Numbered from the stretch's first letter, positions 25,386 to 34,046 are shown. The stretch is 64,000 nt of DNA from Lewinellaceae bacterium (GCA_020636215.1 JACJYG010000005.1:1054001-1118000), one strand, 5' to 3'. Numbers and translations: made by a program. Notes: generated by a model from the sequence alone, not told the origin.

Positions 25386-28300
25386 CTAAAACCCTACCTG
25401 TACTCCCGCAATAAATGTCCTGGACAGCGGGTAGCCGCCGTAGTCGATTCCCTGCAATAGATTATTTTGGCCGAAAGCGTTAATCTCCGGGTCGTAACCG
25501 CGGTAATCGGTTAAGGTCAGGAGGTTATTCACGCTCAGGTATAGTCGGGCGCTGTTCATTCGTACCCGGGCGAGCCAGCCAGCCGGGAGTGCGTAACCCA
25601 GGGTGATGTTCTTGAGCCGGACGAACGAGCCGTTTTCCACCTGGGCGTCGCTGAAAATATTGCGTTCGCTGGGGTTAACCTTAGTGTATTCTGTAGAGGG
25701 GTTTTCTGGCGTCCAGCGGTTATCCCAGTATTCTTTCAGCACATTGGTTTCGCCATTCAGGGCGCCGATTTCAAACAAATAGGCGTTCACGATCTCATTG
25801 CCATGTACACCTTGTATGAAGATGGACAGGTCGAAGCCCTTGAAGGAAAATTTGTTGGTCAGGCCCCAGATGAAGTCCGGATTGGCGTTGCCAATGATGG
25901 TTCGGTCGGCCTCGTCAATCACCCCGTCCGGTTGGCCGGTTAGCTTGCCCTGAGCATCTCGGCCATTGATGTCCCTGTATTTGCGGTCGCCTGCTTTGGC
26001 GTTCTGGTTTTTAAGCACCGGGCTGGATTGCGCTTCTTCATTTGTCTGGAAGATGCCGTCGGAAACCAGTCCGAAGAAGGTGCCCAGGGGCTGCCCTACC
26101 CGAAGGATGCTCCATCCGGCAGGCGCCTGCAAAACACCTGGCACTGGAATGTCGTTGTCGCTGACCAGTTCGGTGATCTCATTCCGGTTGGCGGAAATAT
26201 TGAAGTCGGTTTGCCAGTCAAAAGCCCCGGTTGTATTTCGGGAGCTGATTGCGGCCTCAATACCCTGGTTCTTCAACCCGCCGATATTGGCCAGATAGGC
26301 GGAAAAGCCACTCGTGGTCGGTAAGGGGGCAAATAAGAGCAGGTCAGTAGTGTTTTTCTGGTAATAATCGGCCGTGAAACCGATGCGGCCATCGAGGAAC
26401 TCCGCGTCGATTCCGAAGTCAAATTGGTTGGTGCGTTCCCATTTGAGGCCCGGGTTGGGGTATCGCAGGGGTTCCTGCCCGATGTAGGGTTCGTTGTTGT
26501 TGAATACACCCTGGCCCAATGGCCCCACGGTAGCCAGGGAGCCAAAGGGCGCAATCTCCTGGTTGCCGATAATGCCATAGCTGAGTCGGGCTTTCAGGCT
26601 GGTAAACAGGCCAAGTGCTTCTATGAAAGGTTCCTGGTGGAGCTTCCAGGCCATTGACCCGGAAGGAAAAAAGCCGTATTTGCTGTCGGCGCCAAATTTG
26701 GAAGATCCGTCTGCCCGGCCAGTCAGGGTAAAGAGATACTTATCGTTCAGGGTGTAGTTGATGCGCCCAAGGTAGGAGATTATGCCCCAGGACGTTTCAC
26801 CATTCGCCGGTGGTTGGGGATTTAGGGCATTACCGAGGTTGTGATAGCCGGTGCGGTTGTCGGGGAAGTCCAGCGCAAAGGCAAAAAGCCGTTCCGACTG
26901 GAATCCCTGGAAGGTGCTGCCCACCAATGCATCGATGGCATGTTTGTCATTAAAGGTGCGGTTGTAGTTCAGGGTATATTCCGCCAGCCAGGTGTAGCCG
27001 TCGACGGTAGCTACGACGGCATCTCCATTATTTGATTCCGTGCGCTTCAGGAAGTTGGGCACGAAACGGTTTTCTTTGACGGAAAAGGCGTCGACGCCCA
27101 CGCTGGCCTTCAATTGCAGGCCGTCCATTAGGGTGAGGATGCCGTAGGCGTTGGCAATTGCACGGGAATTTTTCGAAATGTTATCCGTCTCGGCGGCATC
27201 CGCCACGGGATTGCCGATATTCCGGCCGCGGTCGTCTTCGAAGGTGTAGCCTCCGGGTTCGGCCTCATCCAATACCGGCAGGGTAGGAGGGAAGAGCAGG
27301 GCGGAGACCGTCGCTCCGGGCAACAATACGCCTGTTCCCGGGCTCTGGGCGCCGGTCAATACACCTCGGGAGTTGATGTGGCTCAGGCTGACGCTGGCGC
27401 CCACCTTAACCCGATCGCTAAGCTGCTGGTCGAGGTTGGTGCGGAGGTTATATCGTTCGAAGTTGGAATTCAGGATAATCCCTTCCTGCAAAAAGTACCC
27501 CCCACTGATGGCGTATTGGGTATTGCCACTGCCACCGAGGAAGCTCAGCTGGTAGCTTTGCATGGGCGCCTGCCGGAAGACGGCCTTCTGCCAGTCGGTG
27601 CCCGCACCGATCTTATCGGGAATGAGGTAGCGGGGATCTACCGGGAAACCGGCGTCCTTATTATAGGCATTGATGTAGTTGGCGAATTGTTCACCATTCA
27701 GCATTTCCAACTGTTGTTGCACTTCCTGCAGGCCATAGTAGGTGTCGAAGTTGATAGAAGAATGGCCGGCTTTTCCCCGTTTGGTCGTGATCAGCACCAC
27801 TCCGTTGGCGCCTCGGGAACCATACATAGCGGTTGCCGAGGCATCTTTCAGAATCTCAATAGATTCGATATCGCTGGGGCTGATGGATGCCAGGCCATTG
27901 AGGTTACTGCCGGCCGCTCCACCGGCATTGGTCTGGCTGTTATCGCTGGTGATCAGCATGCCGTCGACTACGTACAGCGGCTCATTGCCGGCATTGATGG
28001 AGCTGCTGCCTCGAATTCGGATGGATGTTTCACCGCCCGGCCTGCCACTGACCTGTGTAACCTGGACGCCGGCTGCCCGGCCCTGCAAGGCCTGGTCTAT
28101 AGAAACCGGAGCGGTACGCAGTAGGTCCTCTCCGGAAACAGAAGAAACCGAGCCGGTCAGGTCACTTTTTTTTACCTTTCCATAAGCGATGATGACGATA
28201 TCGTCCAGCAGTTCAGCTTCCTGGCTAAGGGCTACATCGATTACGGATTGTGCTCCTACGGTTATTTCCTGGGAGGTATAACCCACAAAACTGAACATCA

Positions 28301-28520
28301 GGACAGCCTCGGCGCCGGGCACAACCAACTGGTATTCGCCGTCGAGCCCGGTGATGGTTCCGGTAGAAGTATTTTTAATCTGAATATTTACGCCGGGCAG
28401 GGGGGCAGCATCAGCCTGGTCGGTGACCCGCCCGGTGATAGTACGAGCCTGGCTGAACCCCTGGTTGGCCCAGCTGCTCAGGAGGGCAGCGAGCACAAAA
28501 ATGGGTAGAAAACCTCTCAT
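25386..28520 (-). CDS. SusC/RagA-family TonB-dependent outer-membrane transporter
   Basis: A 1044-residue SusC. Signal peptide to about residue 24 (SWANQGFSQ); carboxypeptidase D-like domain (ITGRVTDQADAAPLPGVNIQI to about residue 105); then DDIVIIAYGKVKKSDLTGSV, the SusC signature between that domain and the plug; plug with EPLYVVDGMLI and SIEILKDASATAMYGSRGANGVVLITTKRG; then a 22-strand barrel ending in a terminal aromatic-rich strand (FIAGVQVGF). It imports the ligand captured by SusD using TonB energy. It starts 16 bp after the GntR stop, so regulator and transporter are co-transcribed. Confidence 0.96.
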   Translation of the reverse strand: MRGFLPIFVLAALLSSWANQGFSQARTITGRVTDQADAAPLPGVNIQIKNTSTGTITGLDGEYQLVVPGAEAVLMFSFVGYTSQEITVGAQSVIDVALSQEAELLDDIVIIAYGKVKKSDLTGSVSSVSGEDLLRTAPVSIDQALQGRAAGVQVTQVSGRPGGETSIRIRGSSSINAGNEPLYVVDGMLITSDNSQTNAGGAAGSNLNGLASISPSDIESIEILKDASATAMYGSRGANGVVLITTKRGKAGHSSINFDTYYGLQEVQQQLEMLNGEQFANYINAYNKDAGFPVDPRYLIPDKIGAGTDWQKAVFRQAPMQSYQLSFLGGSGNTQYAISGGYFLQEGIILNSNFERYNLRTNLDQQLSDRVKVGASVSLSHINSRGVLTGAQSPGTGVLLPGATVSALLFPPTLPVLDEAEPGGYTFEDDRGRNIGNPVADAAETDNISKNSRAIANAYGILTLMDGLQLKASVGVDAFSVKENRFVPNFLKRTESNNGDAVVATVDGYTWLAEYTLNYNRTFNDKHAIDALVGSTFQGFQSERLFAFALDFPDNRTGYHNLGNALNPQPPANGETSWGIISYLGRINYTLNDKYLFTLTGRADGSSKFGADSKYGFFPSGSMAWKLHQEPFIEALGLFTSLKARLSYGIIGNQEIAPFGSLATVGPLGQGVFNNNEPYIGQEPLRYPNPGLKWERTNQFDFGIDAEFLDGRIGFTADYYQKNTTDLLLFAPLPTTSGFSAYLANIGGLKNQGIEAAISSRNTTGAFDWQTDFNISANRNEITELVSDNDIPVPGVLQAPAGWSILRVGQPLGTFFGLVSDGIFQTNEEAQSSPVLKNQNAKAGDRKYRDINGRDAQGKLTGQPDGVIDEADRTIIGNANPDFIWGLTNKFSFKGFDLSIFIQGVHGNEIVNAYLFEIGALNGETNVLKEYWDNRWTPENPSTEYTKVNPSERNIFSDAQVENGSFVRLKNITLGYALPAGWLARVRMNSARLYLSVNNLLTLTDYRGYDPEINAFGQNNLLQGIDYGGYPLSRTFIAGVQVGF

Positions 28521-28535
28521 GGCAATGTTTTTTGT

Positions 28536-29285
28536 TTATTTCCGCTCTATGTCTATGGAGTAGGTAAAACCATCTCCTTGATAGTATACTTTATTGAATT
28601 CAATTGCCCGCCCGTCAGAATCATATACCATCCGGCTGCGGAATAAGACCGGCGCCCCCAATTCAATTTGCAGTTGCTCCGCCAGCTTTTCCTCGGCGGC
28701 AATGGCGCTGATCTCTTCCCTTGAAACAGTGGGGAAAACTCCGAATTCCTCTTCCAGTAGTTGATACAGGGGCCGGGAAAAATCCTCCTTCCCGCTTAAT
28801 CCCAGGCGTGGATGGAACCAGGAAACGGACAAAAGGATTGGGCCCTGTCGGGTACCCCGCAAGCGGGACAGCTGCAAAACCTTTGTGCCGGGCTGAAGGT
28901 GCAAGGCTTCCGCCACTTCTTCACTGGCGTTGATCCGGCTGGCCTGCAAATCGTAATTGACCACTTCCATGCCTTTGCCCTGCATTTCCCGGGAGAAGCT
29001 GAACCAACTATCCAGCCTGGTCGATACTTTCCGGGAGGCTACCTGCGTGCCTACACCTTTTTTGCGGACCAGCAGCCCTTCGTTCACCAGTTTACTAATG
29101 GCATGGCGCACGGTGTTGCGGGCAATGCCCAGATGGCTGGCCAGGTCCACTTCTTTGGGTAGAAGTTCTCCGTTCTGATAGCGTGTTTGTTCTATCAGAG
29201 CCCGGAGCATCTGTTCTACCTGATTGTGAAGCGGCACCTTGCTGCTTGGATCCACTTGACTGGGTATGCCAGTATGTTTGAACAT
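28536..29285 (-). CDS. GntR/HutC-family transcriptional regulator (UTRA domain)
   Basis: A 249-residue regulator: N-terminal winged helix-turn-helix (VPLHNQVEQMLRALIEQ, LLPKEVDLASHLGIARNTVRHAISKLVNEGLLVRKKGVGTQV) and a C-terminal UTRA effector domain (LQPGTKVLQLSRLRG, EFNKVYYQGDGFTYSIDIE). HutC-type GntR proteins usually repress nearby catabolic genes until a small metabolite, often a phosphosugar, binds. It is the first gene of the unit with susC, susD, isomerase and sugar porter, so it is likely autoregulated with them. ATG 29285 is preferred over the TTG two codons upstream. Confidence 0.9.
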   Translation of the reverse strand: MFKHTGIPSQVDPSSKVPLHNQVEQMLRALIEQTRYQNGELLPKEVDLASHLGIARNTVRHAISKLVNEGLLVRKKGVGTQVASRKVSTRLDSWFSFSREMQGKGMEVVNYDLQASRINASEEVAEALHLQPGTKVLQLSRLRGTRQGPILLSVSWFHPRLGLSGKEDFSRPLYQLLEEEFGVFPTVSREEISAIAAEEKLAEQLQIELGAPVLFRSRMVYDSDGRAIEFNKVYYQGDGFTYSIDIERK

Positions 29286-29635
29286 ACTCAAAATTAAATA
29301 AATTTTGGTGATACCCTACTGAGAGCAGATATTTTTTTTTATTCAGGCTTGTTTTGGAATATTATTTTGAGTGGCAGACAGCGTGGGCGCGCAATAAAAG
29401 GTTGAGGTGAAAAACGGAATGGGCTTATCCGAGGCAATCGCAAGGACTACGAAAGGTAACCGGGTAGTCGAAAGTGGGGCGTGCGGAATATCCTTTACGC
29501 GCCCCTAAGCTTACCTGATGAGATTGGTGGCTGTCTCACAAATAAAACAGGAAATAACGCGATGGACTGAATGCAAGTTTTTCCCTACGCATCTGCGTCA
29601 TCCGCGTTCTATTTCCAGGCTAACACAGAAGAAAA
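29286..29635. other. 350-bp gap, presumed promoter region of the GntR-SusCD unit
   Basis: No gene or tandem array is visible. It must hold the promoter of the minus-strand GntR-susCD unit. The only string matching the Bacteroidota -7 box on that strand (TAATTTTG, 29289-29296) is too close to the ATG to be convincing and lacks a -33 partner. No clear inverted-repeat GntR operator was found by eye. Confidence 0.5.
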
Positions 29636-30073
29636 TCACAACCCTAAAAACATACGAAGCCGATTTTTTCGGGCTAAAAGTTCTGGTTTCCGCCTGGATT
29701 GGAAACGGGGCGCTTCCAATAATTTAAGTAAATCTGAAGTGGTGATAACTCCGAGAGGTACTTTGTGGTTATCGGTCACAACGAGCGCAGTCTGGCGGTA
29801 GTTGCGCATCACGCGTGCAGCGACGGAAACGCCCGTGTAATTTGGGATGGATATGGGATCCCTTTCCATAACCTGCTTTAGCAGTGTAAAGTCGGAATAG
29901 CATGCATTCAGGGATGCCGCGGTAACGATTCCCGATAAAATGTTATGCGGGTTGACTACCGGGATGAACGGCAATTGGTGTCGATCCATAAGAGACTTCG
30001 CATACTGAACAGATTGGTTTTCATGCAAAACCACTACCAGTGGCCGCATGAGCTTGGAAATGACAACTTCCAT
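29636..30073 (-). CDS. Tandem CBS-domain protein
   Basis: A 145-residue soluble protein of two CBS motifs: MRPLVVVLHENQSVQYAKSLMDRHQLPFIPVVNPHNILSGIVTAASL and MERDPISIPNYTGVSVAARVMRNYRQTALVVTDNHKVPLGVITTSDLLKLL. CBS pairs bind adenine nucleotides and act as energy or metabolite sensors, usually attached to or partnering an enzyme or channel. This one stands alone and ends in a basic tail. ATG 30073 is chosen over an upstream TTG. It is divergent from the aromatic operon; its partner is not evident. Confidence 0.85.
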   Translation of the reverse strand: MEVVISKLMRPLVVVLHENQSVQYAKSLMDRHQLPFIPVVNPHNILSGIVTAASLNACYSDFTLLKQVMERDPISIPNYTGVSVAARVMRNYRQTALVVTDNHKVPLGVITTSDLLKLLEAPRFQSRRKPELLARKNRLRMFLGL

Positions 30074-30332
30074 TTTGTGCAAATTTGTTTAAATAATTTT
30101 TCTGGGGCTTAGCTTTTTAGAGCTATTGCCGGTTTTTCTTTAAAAGTTCTACGGACTACACTTGGTTTTGTTTCTAAATTTTTGAAAGAAAAAAAATAAT
30201 ATCCCTAACAAACGTTCGTTTTTGTTTTCTTAATTAACAGGAAAAAGGTTTGTCAATTTTCAATAAAAAGCCTTTTTTTTTAAAGAGATTCGCAATGTTG
30301 TGGTGAGATAATGAAAAAAAAAGTATCAGGTA

Positions 30333-30364
30333 TTTGCGTTACAGGAAATTAATCTTTAGGTTTG
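30333..30364 (+). promoter_or_regulatory. Bacteroidota-type promoter of the aromatic operon leader
   Basis: TTTG at 30333-30336 and TAGGTTTG at 30357-30364 match the -33 (TTTG) and -7 (TAnnTTTG) consensus of Bacteroidota sigma-ABfr with a 20-nt spacer. Transcription would start near 30370, about 15 nt before the first leader peptide ATG. Confidence 0.7.
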
Positions 30365-30385
30365 TACCGTTCGAAAACAAATGCG

Positions 30386-30445
30386 ATGAAAGCTCAATTG
30401 GACAATCGTAGTTTTTATTTTTTCAGCTTTTACTTTTATGGGTAA
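30386..30445 (+). CDS. Leader peptide 1 (Phe/Tyr-rich) of the pheA operon attenuator
   Basis: ATG 30386 to TAA 30443-30445 encodes the 19-residue peptide MKAQLDNRSFYFFSFYFYG. Eight of the last ten residues are Phe (5) or Tyr (3). A rho-independent hairpin follows 52 nt later (30498-30525). This is the arrangement of classical amino-acid attenuators: the ribosome stalls on Phe/Tyr codons when charged tRNAs are scarce. It is too short for standard gene calling. A competing antiterminator for this copy is not obvious by eye, so the mechanism here is less certain than for leader 2. Confidence 0.8.
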   Translation: MKAQLDNRSFYFFSFYFYG

Positions 30446-30497
30446 CCATGAGGGCCTGCTGAATTTTGTCCGATTGACTGGAAAGATAAAATTTGGG

Positions 30498-30525
30498 AGT
30501 CCCGCTTAGACGGGGCTTTTTTTTT
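30498..30525 (+). terminator. Attenuator terminator 1
   Basis: AGTCCCG (30498-30504) pairs with CGGGGCT (30511-30517), with one G-U pair, around a 6-nt loop, followed by a run of nine T including the last stem base. It lies between the two leader peptides. Confidence 0.85.
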
Positions 30526-30543
30526 GCATCAATATCAATAGAG

Positions 30544-30612
30544 ATGATCCCTAACCAGGCTTACAACAAGAATTACTTTTTCTTTTTTTACTTTTTTTAT
30601 GGTTCGCCATAA
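30544..30612 (+). CDS. Leader peptide 2 (Phe/Tyr-rich) of the pheA operon attenuator
   Basis: ATG 30544 to TAA 30610-30612 encodes 22 residues ending NYFFFFYFFYGSP, with six Phe and four Tyr in all. It is followed by a perfect GC-rich terminator at 30659-30689. GGGGCT (30614-30619), two bases after the stop codon, is complementary to AGCCCC (30662-30667) of the terminator 5-prime arm. A ribosome stalled on the Phe/Tyr codons would leave GGGGCT free to form an antiterminator; one finishing at the stop would cover it and let the terminator form. This logic is read from the sequence; regulation itself is inferred. Confidence 0.85.
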   Translation: MIPNQAYNKNYFFFFYFFYGSP

Positions 30613-30658
30613 AGGGGCTTATCTCTTGACATTCAGCAAAAAGGAATGATTAACCAGG

Positions 30659-30689
30659 AAGAGCCCCGCAACGCGGGGCTCTTTTTTTT
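30659..30689 (+). terminator. Attenuator terminator 2, just before pheA
   Basis: GAGCCCCGC (30661-30669) pairs perfectly with GCGGGGCTC (30673-30681) around AAC, extended by AA/TT, followed by eight T. The T-run ends about 14 bases before the pheA ATG, so it is an intrinsic terminator in the leader, not the end of an upstream gene. Confidence 0.93.
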
Positions 30690-30703
30690 AACTAAAATAA
30701 ATT

Positions 30704-31594
30704 ATGATCCACACGGAAACAGGCCAGACTACAAGTTCATCCCATCCGGCCTCCCCTATGAGGGTAAGTATCCAGGGCTATGCCGGCGCCTTCCACGAAA
30801 TTGCCGCCCGGCATTGTTTTAAGGAAACTCCGATCGACATCGTGCCGGCACACACCTTTGAAGACCTGATCCGCATGGTCGAGCTACAGGAACAGGCGGA
30901 TGTCGGCCTGATGGCCATCGAGAACACGCTGGCCGGCAGCCTGATGCACAATTACAAACTGCTCAACGAATCGAAATTGGCCATCACCGGCGAGGTTTAC
31001 CTGCGCATCAAGCAAAACCTGATGGCCCTCCCGGGGCAGCGCATTGAAAACCTTCGAGAAGTCCATTCCCATCCCATTGCCATCGCCCAGTGCCGGGAAT
31101 TCTTCGCCCGCTATCCGCATATTCAACTGGTGGAAACGGTCGATACGGCCCTCAGCGCCCGCAACATTCGCGAAAAGGAGTTGGAAGGGATCGGCGCTAT
31201 TGCCAGCATGCTGGCAGCCAATATTTACGGTATGGAGGTGCTGGCGGAAAGTATTGAAACGGACAAGCGGAACCACACACGCTTTCTGGTACTGAAGCAG
31301 GATCAAAATATTCTTGGAGAAGGCGAAGCTGAAAAAATTTCGCTCAGCTTCGCAGTCGACCACGAGGTGGGGAGCCTCTACAAGGTACTCGCTGTGTTGG
31401 CGGCTTACAATGCCAACCTCACCAAGATCCAATCTACTCCCATCATTGGCCATCCCTGGGAATACCTTTTCTTCCTCGATTTTGTCATGGAAGGCAGAGT
31501 GGGGTTCCAGCAAGCCATTGACGCCATTAAACCCCTTACCCACAATCTGCGCGTGTTGGGCATGTACGCCAAAGGGGAACATTATGAGGAATGA
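30704..31594 (+). CDS. pheA: Prephenate dehydratase
   Basis: A 296-residue monofunctional prephenate dehydratase making phenylpyruvate for phenylalanine. PDT domain from RVSIQGYAGAFHEIAARH (20-37) to NHTRFLVL with the essential TRF (192-194); C-terminal ACT domain from about residue 211. The feedback-binding motifs known from enteric enzymes as GALV and ESRP read GSLY (223-226) and IQSTP here. Chorismate mutase is absent and is instead fused to DAHP synthase four genes on. ATG 30704 follows the attenuator terminator by 14 nt without a Shine-Dalgarno; an internal ATG at 30758 (MRVSIQGYAG) is an alternative start. First gene of the aromatic operon. Confidence 0.95.
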   Translation: MIHTETGQTTSSSHPASPMRVSIQGYAGAFHEIAARHCFKETPIDIVPAHTFEDLIRMVELQEQADVGLMAIENTLAGSLMHNYKLLNESKLAITGEVYLRIKQNLMALPGQRIENLREVHSHPIAIAQCREFFARYPHIQLVETVDTALSARNIREKELEGIGAIASMLAANIYGMEVLAESIETDKRNHTRFLVLKQDQNILGEGEAEKISLSFAVDHEVGSLYKVLAVLAAYNANLTKIQSTPIIGHPWEYLFFLDFVMEGRVGFQQAIDAIKPLTHNLRVLGMYAKGEHYEE

Positions 31595-31889
31595 GCCGGA
31601 CGGTATGCGGTGTACGAGCGGAGGTTTAACTTGGAGATGTACGAGCAGGAGTTTAACCGGGAAAGGTACGATGTACGATCAGGGGGTTAATTGGGATTGT
31701 TCATTTAACTGTGTCAATTGCCTCGTAAAATGTTGGTTATCAGAGTTAATTGAGACCTGACACGAGCGAAGCGACTGATGGAATAAACCCGTCCGTCCGT
31801 CTAGCCAGCTGGATATATCTCTGTGAACCGGGCAAGCTTTGAACAGTCCCGTTTAATTAGGAATTAAGGAATTTACAACGACCATAGCC
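31595..31889. repeat. Gap between pheA and the aminotransferase with an imperfect 20-odd-bp repeat
   Basis: No gene. Bases about 31610-31690 carry three diverged copies of a word like GTACGAGCAGGAGTTTAAC (around 31612, 31638 and 31667). The rest shows nothing recognisable; no strong terminator separates pheA from the aminotransferase. Confidence 0.6.
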
Positions 31890-33083
31890 ATGACAAAAAA
31901 AGCAGCCATAAAAAGCAATTTGATCATCAACCCGGCGAACCGGCTGGGGGAGGTACAGGAGTACTATTTTTCCACCAAACTCCGGGAAATTGCCCGGATG
32001 CGGGCGGAAGGAAAGGCGGTGCTCAACCTCGGTATCGGAAGCCCCGACCTGCCGCCGGCCCAGGAGGTGATCGACGAGTTAGTGGAACACGTCACGTATA
32101 ATGATGTGCACGGCTACCAGAGCTATAACGGCATCCCGGAACTTCGCCAGGCTTTTGCCGCCTGGTATAAGCAATGGTTTGGCGTTAGCCTTGACCCGGA
32201 AGGGGAGGTGCTGCCGTTGATCGGCTCCAAGGAAGGCCTGATGCACATCGCAATGTCTTTTCTCGAGCCCGGTGATGAAGTGCTGGTGCCCAATCCTGGC
32301 TATCCGGCTTATCGTGCCGTGTCCAATCTGGCTGGCGCTACCGTCCGGGAATATCGCCTGGAAGAAGCGCTCGGCTGGCTGCCCGACCTCCAGGCCCTCG
32401 GGCGACTGGACCTGAGCCGGGTGAAGATCATTTGGGTGAACTATCCGAATATGCCCACCGGTACTGCCGCTGATCCCGGTTTTTTCGAAGAACTGGTGGC
32501 TTTCGCGCACCGCCACCGCATTCTGGTGGTCAATGACAACCCCTATGCCTTTATTTTAAATGACCGGCTTCACAGTATTCTCAGTGTGCCCGGCGCAAGT
32601 GAGGTTGCGGTGGAGCTCAATTCACTCAGCAAAGCCCACAATATGGCGGGCTGGCGCATCGGAATGCTGGCCGGCCATCGCGATATTCTGCAGGTAGTGC
32701 TCCGTTTTAAAAGCAATATGGACTCCGGTATGTTCAAACCTCTGCAACTGGCTGCCGCCAAAGCCCTGCAAAGCCCGCCGCAATGGTACGAACGCCTGAA
32801 TGCCGTGTACAACGAACGCAGGACGGCCGTCTTCAAATTGCTGGATGCCCTGGAATGTGTTTACGACCCTGAACAGGTTGGCCTTTTCGTTTGGGCCAAG
32901 GTTCCCGCCCGCTATGCCAGTGGCTACGAACTGGCAGATGAAGTGCTTTACAATGCTCACGTCTTCCTCACCCCTGGCGGCATCTTTGGCTCCATGGGAG
33001 ATTCCTATATCCGCATCGCCCTTTGCAGCGACGGGGCCTTATATGAAGAAGCGATTCGGAGGATAGTTAATGTAAAACAATAA
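31890..33083 (+). CDS. Class I/II PLP aminotransferase, probably aromatic
   Basis: A 397-residue fold-type I aminotransferase. PLP lysine Lys248 in SLSKAHNMAGWRIG, Asn187 in NYPNMPTG, Asp216 in VVNDNPYA, and Arg256 in the WRIG segment for the carboxylate. It resembles the AspC/LL-DAP aminotransferase-like branch. Its place between pheA and tyrA, as in other Bacteroidota, points to transamination of phenylpyruvate and 4-hydroxyphenylpyruvate; aspartate or another amino donor cannot be decided. ATG 31890 is clear. Confidence 0.9.
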   Translation: MTKKAAIKSNLIINPANRLGEVQEYYFSTKLREIARMRAEGKAVLNLGIGSPDLPPAQEVIDELVEHVTYNDVHGYQSYNGIPELRQAFAAWYKQWFGVSLDPEGEVLPLIGSKEGLMHIAMSFLEPGDEVLVPNPGYPAYRAVSNLAGATVREYRLEEALGWLPDLQALGRLDLSRVKIIWVNYPNMPTGTAADPGFFEELVAFAHRHRILVVNDNPYAFILNDRLHSILSVPGASEVAVELNSLSKAHNMAGWRIGMLAGHRDILQVVLRFKSNMDSGMFKPLQLAAAKALQSPPQWYERLNAVYNERRTAVFKLLDALECVYDPEQVGLFVWAKVPARYASGYELADEVLYNAHVFLTPGGIFGSMGDSYIRIALCSDGALYEEAIRRIVNVKQ

Positions 33084-33089
33084 ATTTTG

Positions 33090-33162
33090 AATGTAAAATG
33101 TAAAAGTGGAGGAGGCTGAAGGGGAACGGGAAAATCAAGCAGACACTTTTACATTTTACATT
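33090..33162. repeat. Perfect 19-bp inverted repeat between aminotransferase and tyrA
   Basis: AATGTAAAATGTAAAAGTG (33090-33108) is the exact reverse complement of 33144-33162, with a 35-nt loop. The word TTTTACATT is repeated again at 33166-33178. It lies 7 bp after the aminotransferase stop and 25 bp before tyrA. The stem is AT-rich with no trailing T-run, so it is not an obvious terminator within this operon. Confidence 0.85.
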
Positions 33163-33186
33163 GCGAATTTTACATTTTGAATTAAT

Positions 33187-34026
33187 ATGATCATCACAAT
33201 AATCGGCCTCGGCCTTATCGGCGGTTCACTCGCCATTACCCTGAAGGAGAATGGCTTCGCCAGCCGGATCATCGGCGTGGACGTGAGCCAGGACAACCTG
33301 GATAAGGCGGTCCGACGCCGGCTGATCGATGTGGATATGCCCCTCGAAGAGGCTGTGGCAGCGGCAGATATGATCGTCATCGCTACACCAGTAGATGTTA
33401 TGCTGGGCCTGTTGCCCCGCCTCTTGGATCAGGTAGACAGACAGGTGGTGATCGATGTGGGGTCTACCAAAATGCGGTTATTGGAAACCGTGAAAGGGCA
33501 CCCCCGGCGAGGGCGTTATGTAGCGACGCACCCCATGGCCGGCACCGAACACAGCGGCCCGGAGGCGGCTATCCCCAATCTGTTCGACCACAAGTGTACG
33601 GTACTGATCGATGTGGAAGATAGTGACCCCGATGCACTAGAGCAGGCGCGGCGCCTGTACGAATCGATTCCCATGCGCCTGGTGGAGCTGAACAGCCGCC
33701 TGCATGATGTGCACACCGCTTATGTTTCGCACATCTCCCACATCAGTTCTTTTGCGCTGGCCCTGACGGTGCTGGCCAAGGAAAAGGATGAGAGCCAGAT
33801 ATTCGAATTGGCCAGTGGTGGTTTTGACTCGACCGTGCGCCTGGCCAAAAGCTCTCCCGATATGTGGATACCCATTTTTCGGCAGAACCGGGACAACGTA
33901 CTGGACGTGCTCGACGAGCATATCAACCAGTTGGCCCGTTTCCGCAGCCTGCTCATCAAGCAGGATTTTGATACTTTTTATCAATTGATACAGGAAGCAA
34001 ATCAAATTAGAAGGATTTTGTCTTAA
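33187..34026 (+). CDS. tyrA: Prephenate dehydrogenase
   Basis: A 279-residue TyrA making 4-hydroxyphenylpyruvate (or arogenate to tyrosine). N-terminal Rossmann motif GLGLIGGSLA (7-16), Asp at the end of the second beta strand (IGVDVS) favouring NAD+, then HPMAGTEHSGPEAA, the catalytic His segment of the family, and an all-helical C-terminal dimerisation domain. No ACT domain, so tyrosine feedback would have to act otherwise. It sits in the pheA-aminotransferase-tyrA-DAHPS operon, 20 bp before the next gene. Confidence 0.94.
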   Translation: MIITIIGLGLIGGSLAITLKENGFASRIIGVDVSQDNLDKAVRRRLIDVDMPLEEAVAAADMIVIATPVDVMLGLLPRLLDQVDRQVVIDVGSTKMRLLETVKGHPRRGRYVATHPMAGTEHSGPEAAIPNLFDHKCTVLIDVEDSDPDALEQARRLYESIPMRLVELNSRLHDVHTAYVSHISHISSFALALTVLAKEKDESQIFELASGGFDSTVRLAKSSPDMWIPIFRQNRDNVLDVLDEHINQLARFRSLLIKQDFDTFYQLIQEANQIRRILS

Positions 34027-34046
34027 ACCACAAAAAAGATAGCATC

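Noticed and set aside
29289..29296. TAATTTTG as the -7 box of the GntR-SusCD promoter
   Set aside because: It lies only three bases before the ATG and no TTTG -33 partner is found at the proper distance.
30074..30332. tRNA or small structured RNA upstream of the aromatic leader
   Set aside because: The stretch is AT-rich without cloverleaf or conserved stems that I can support.
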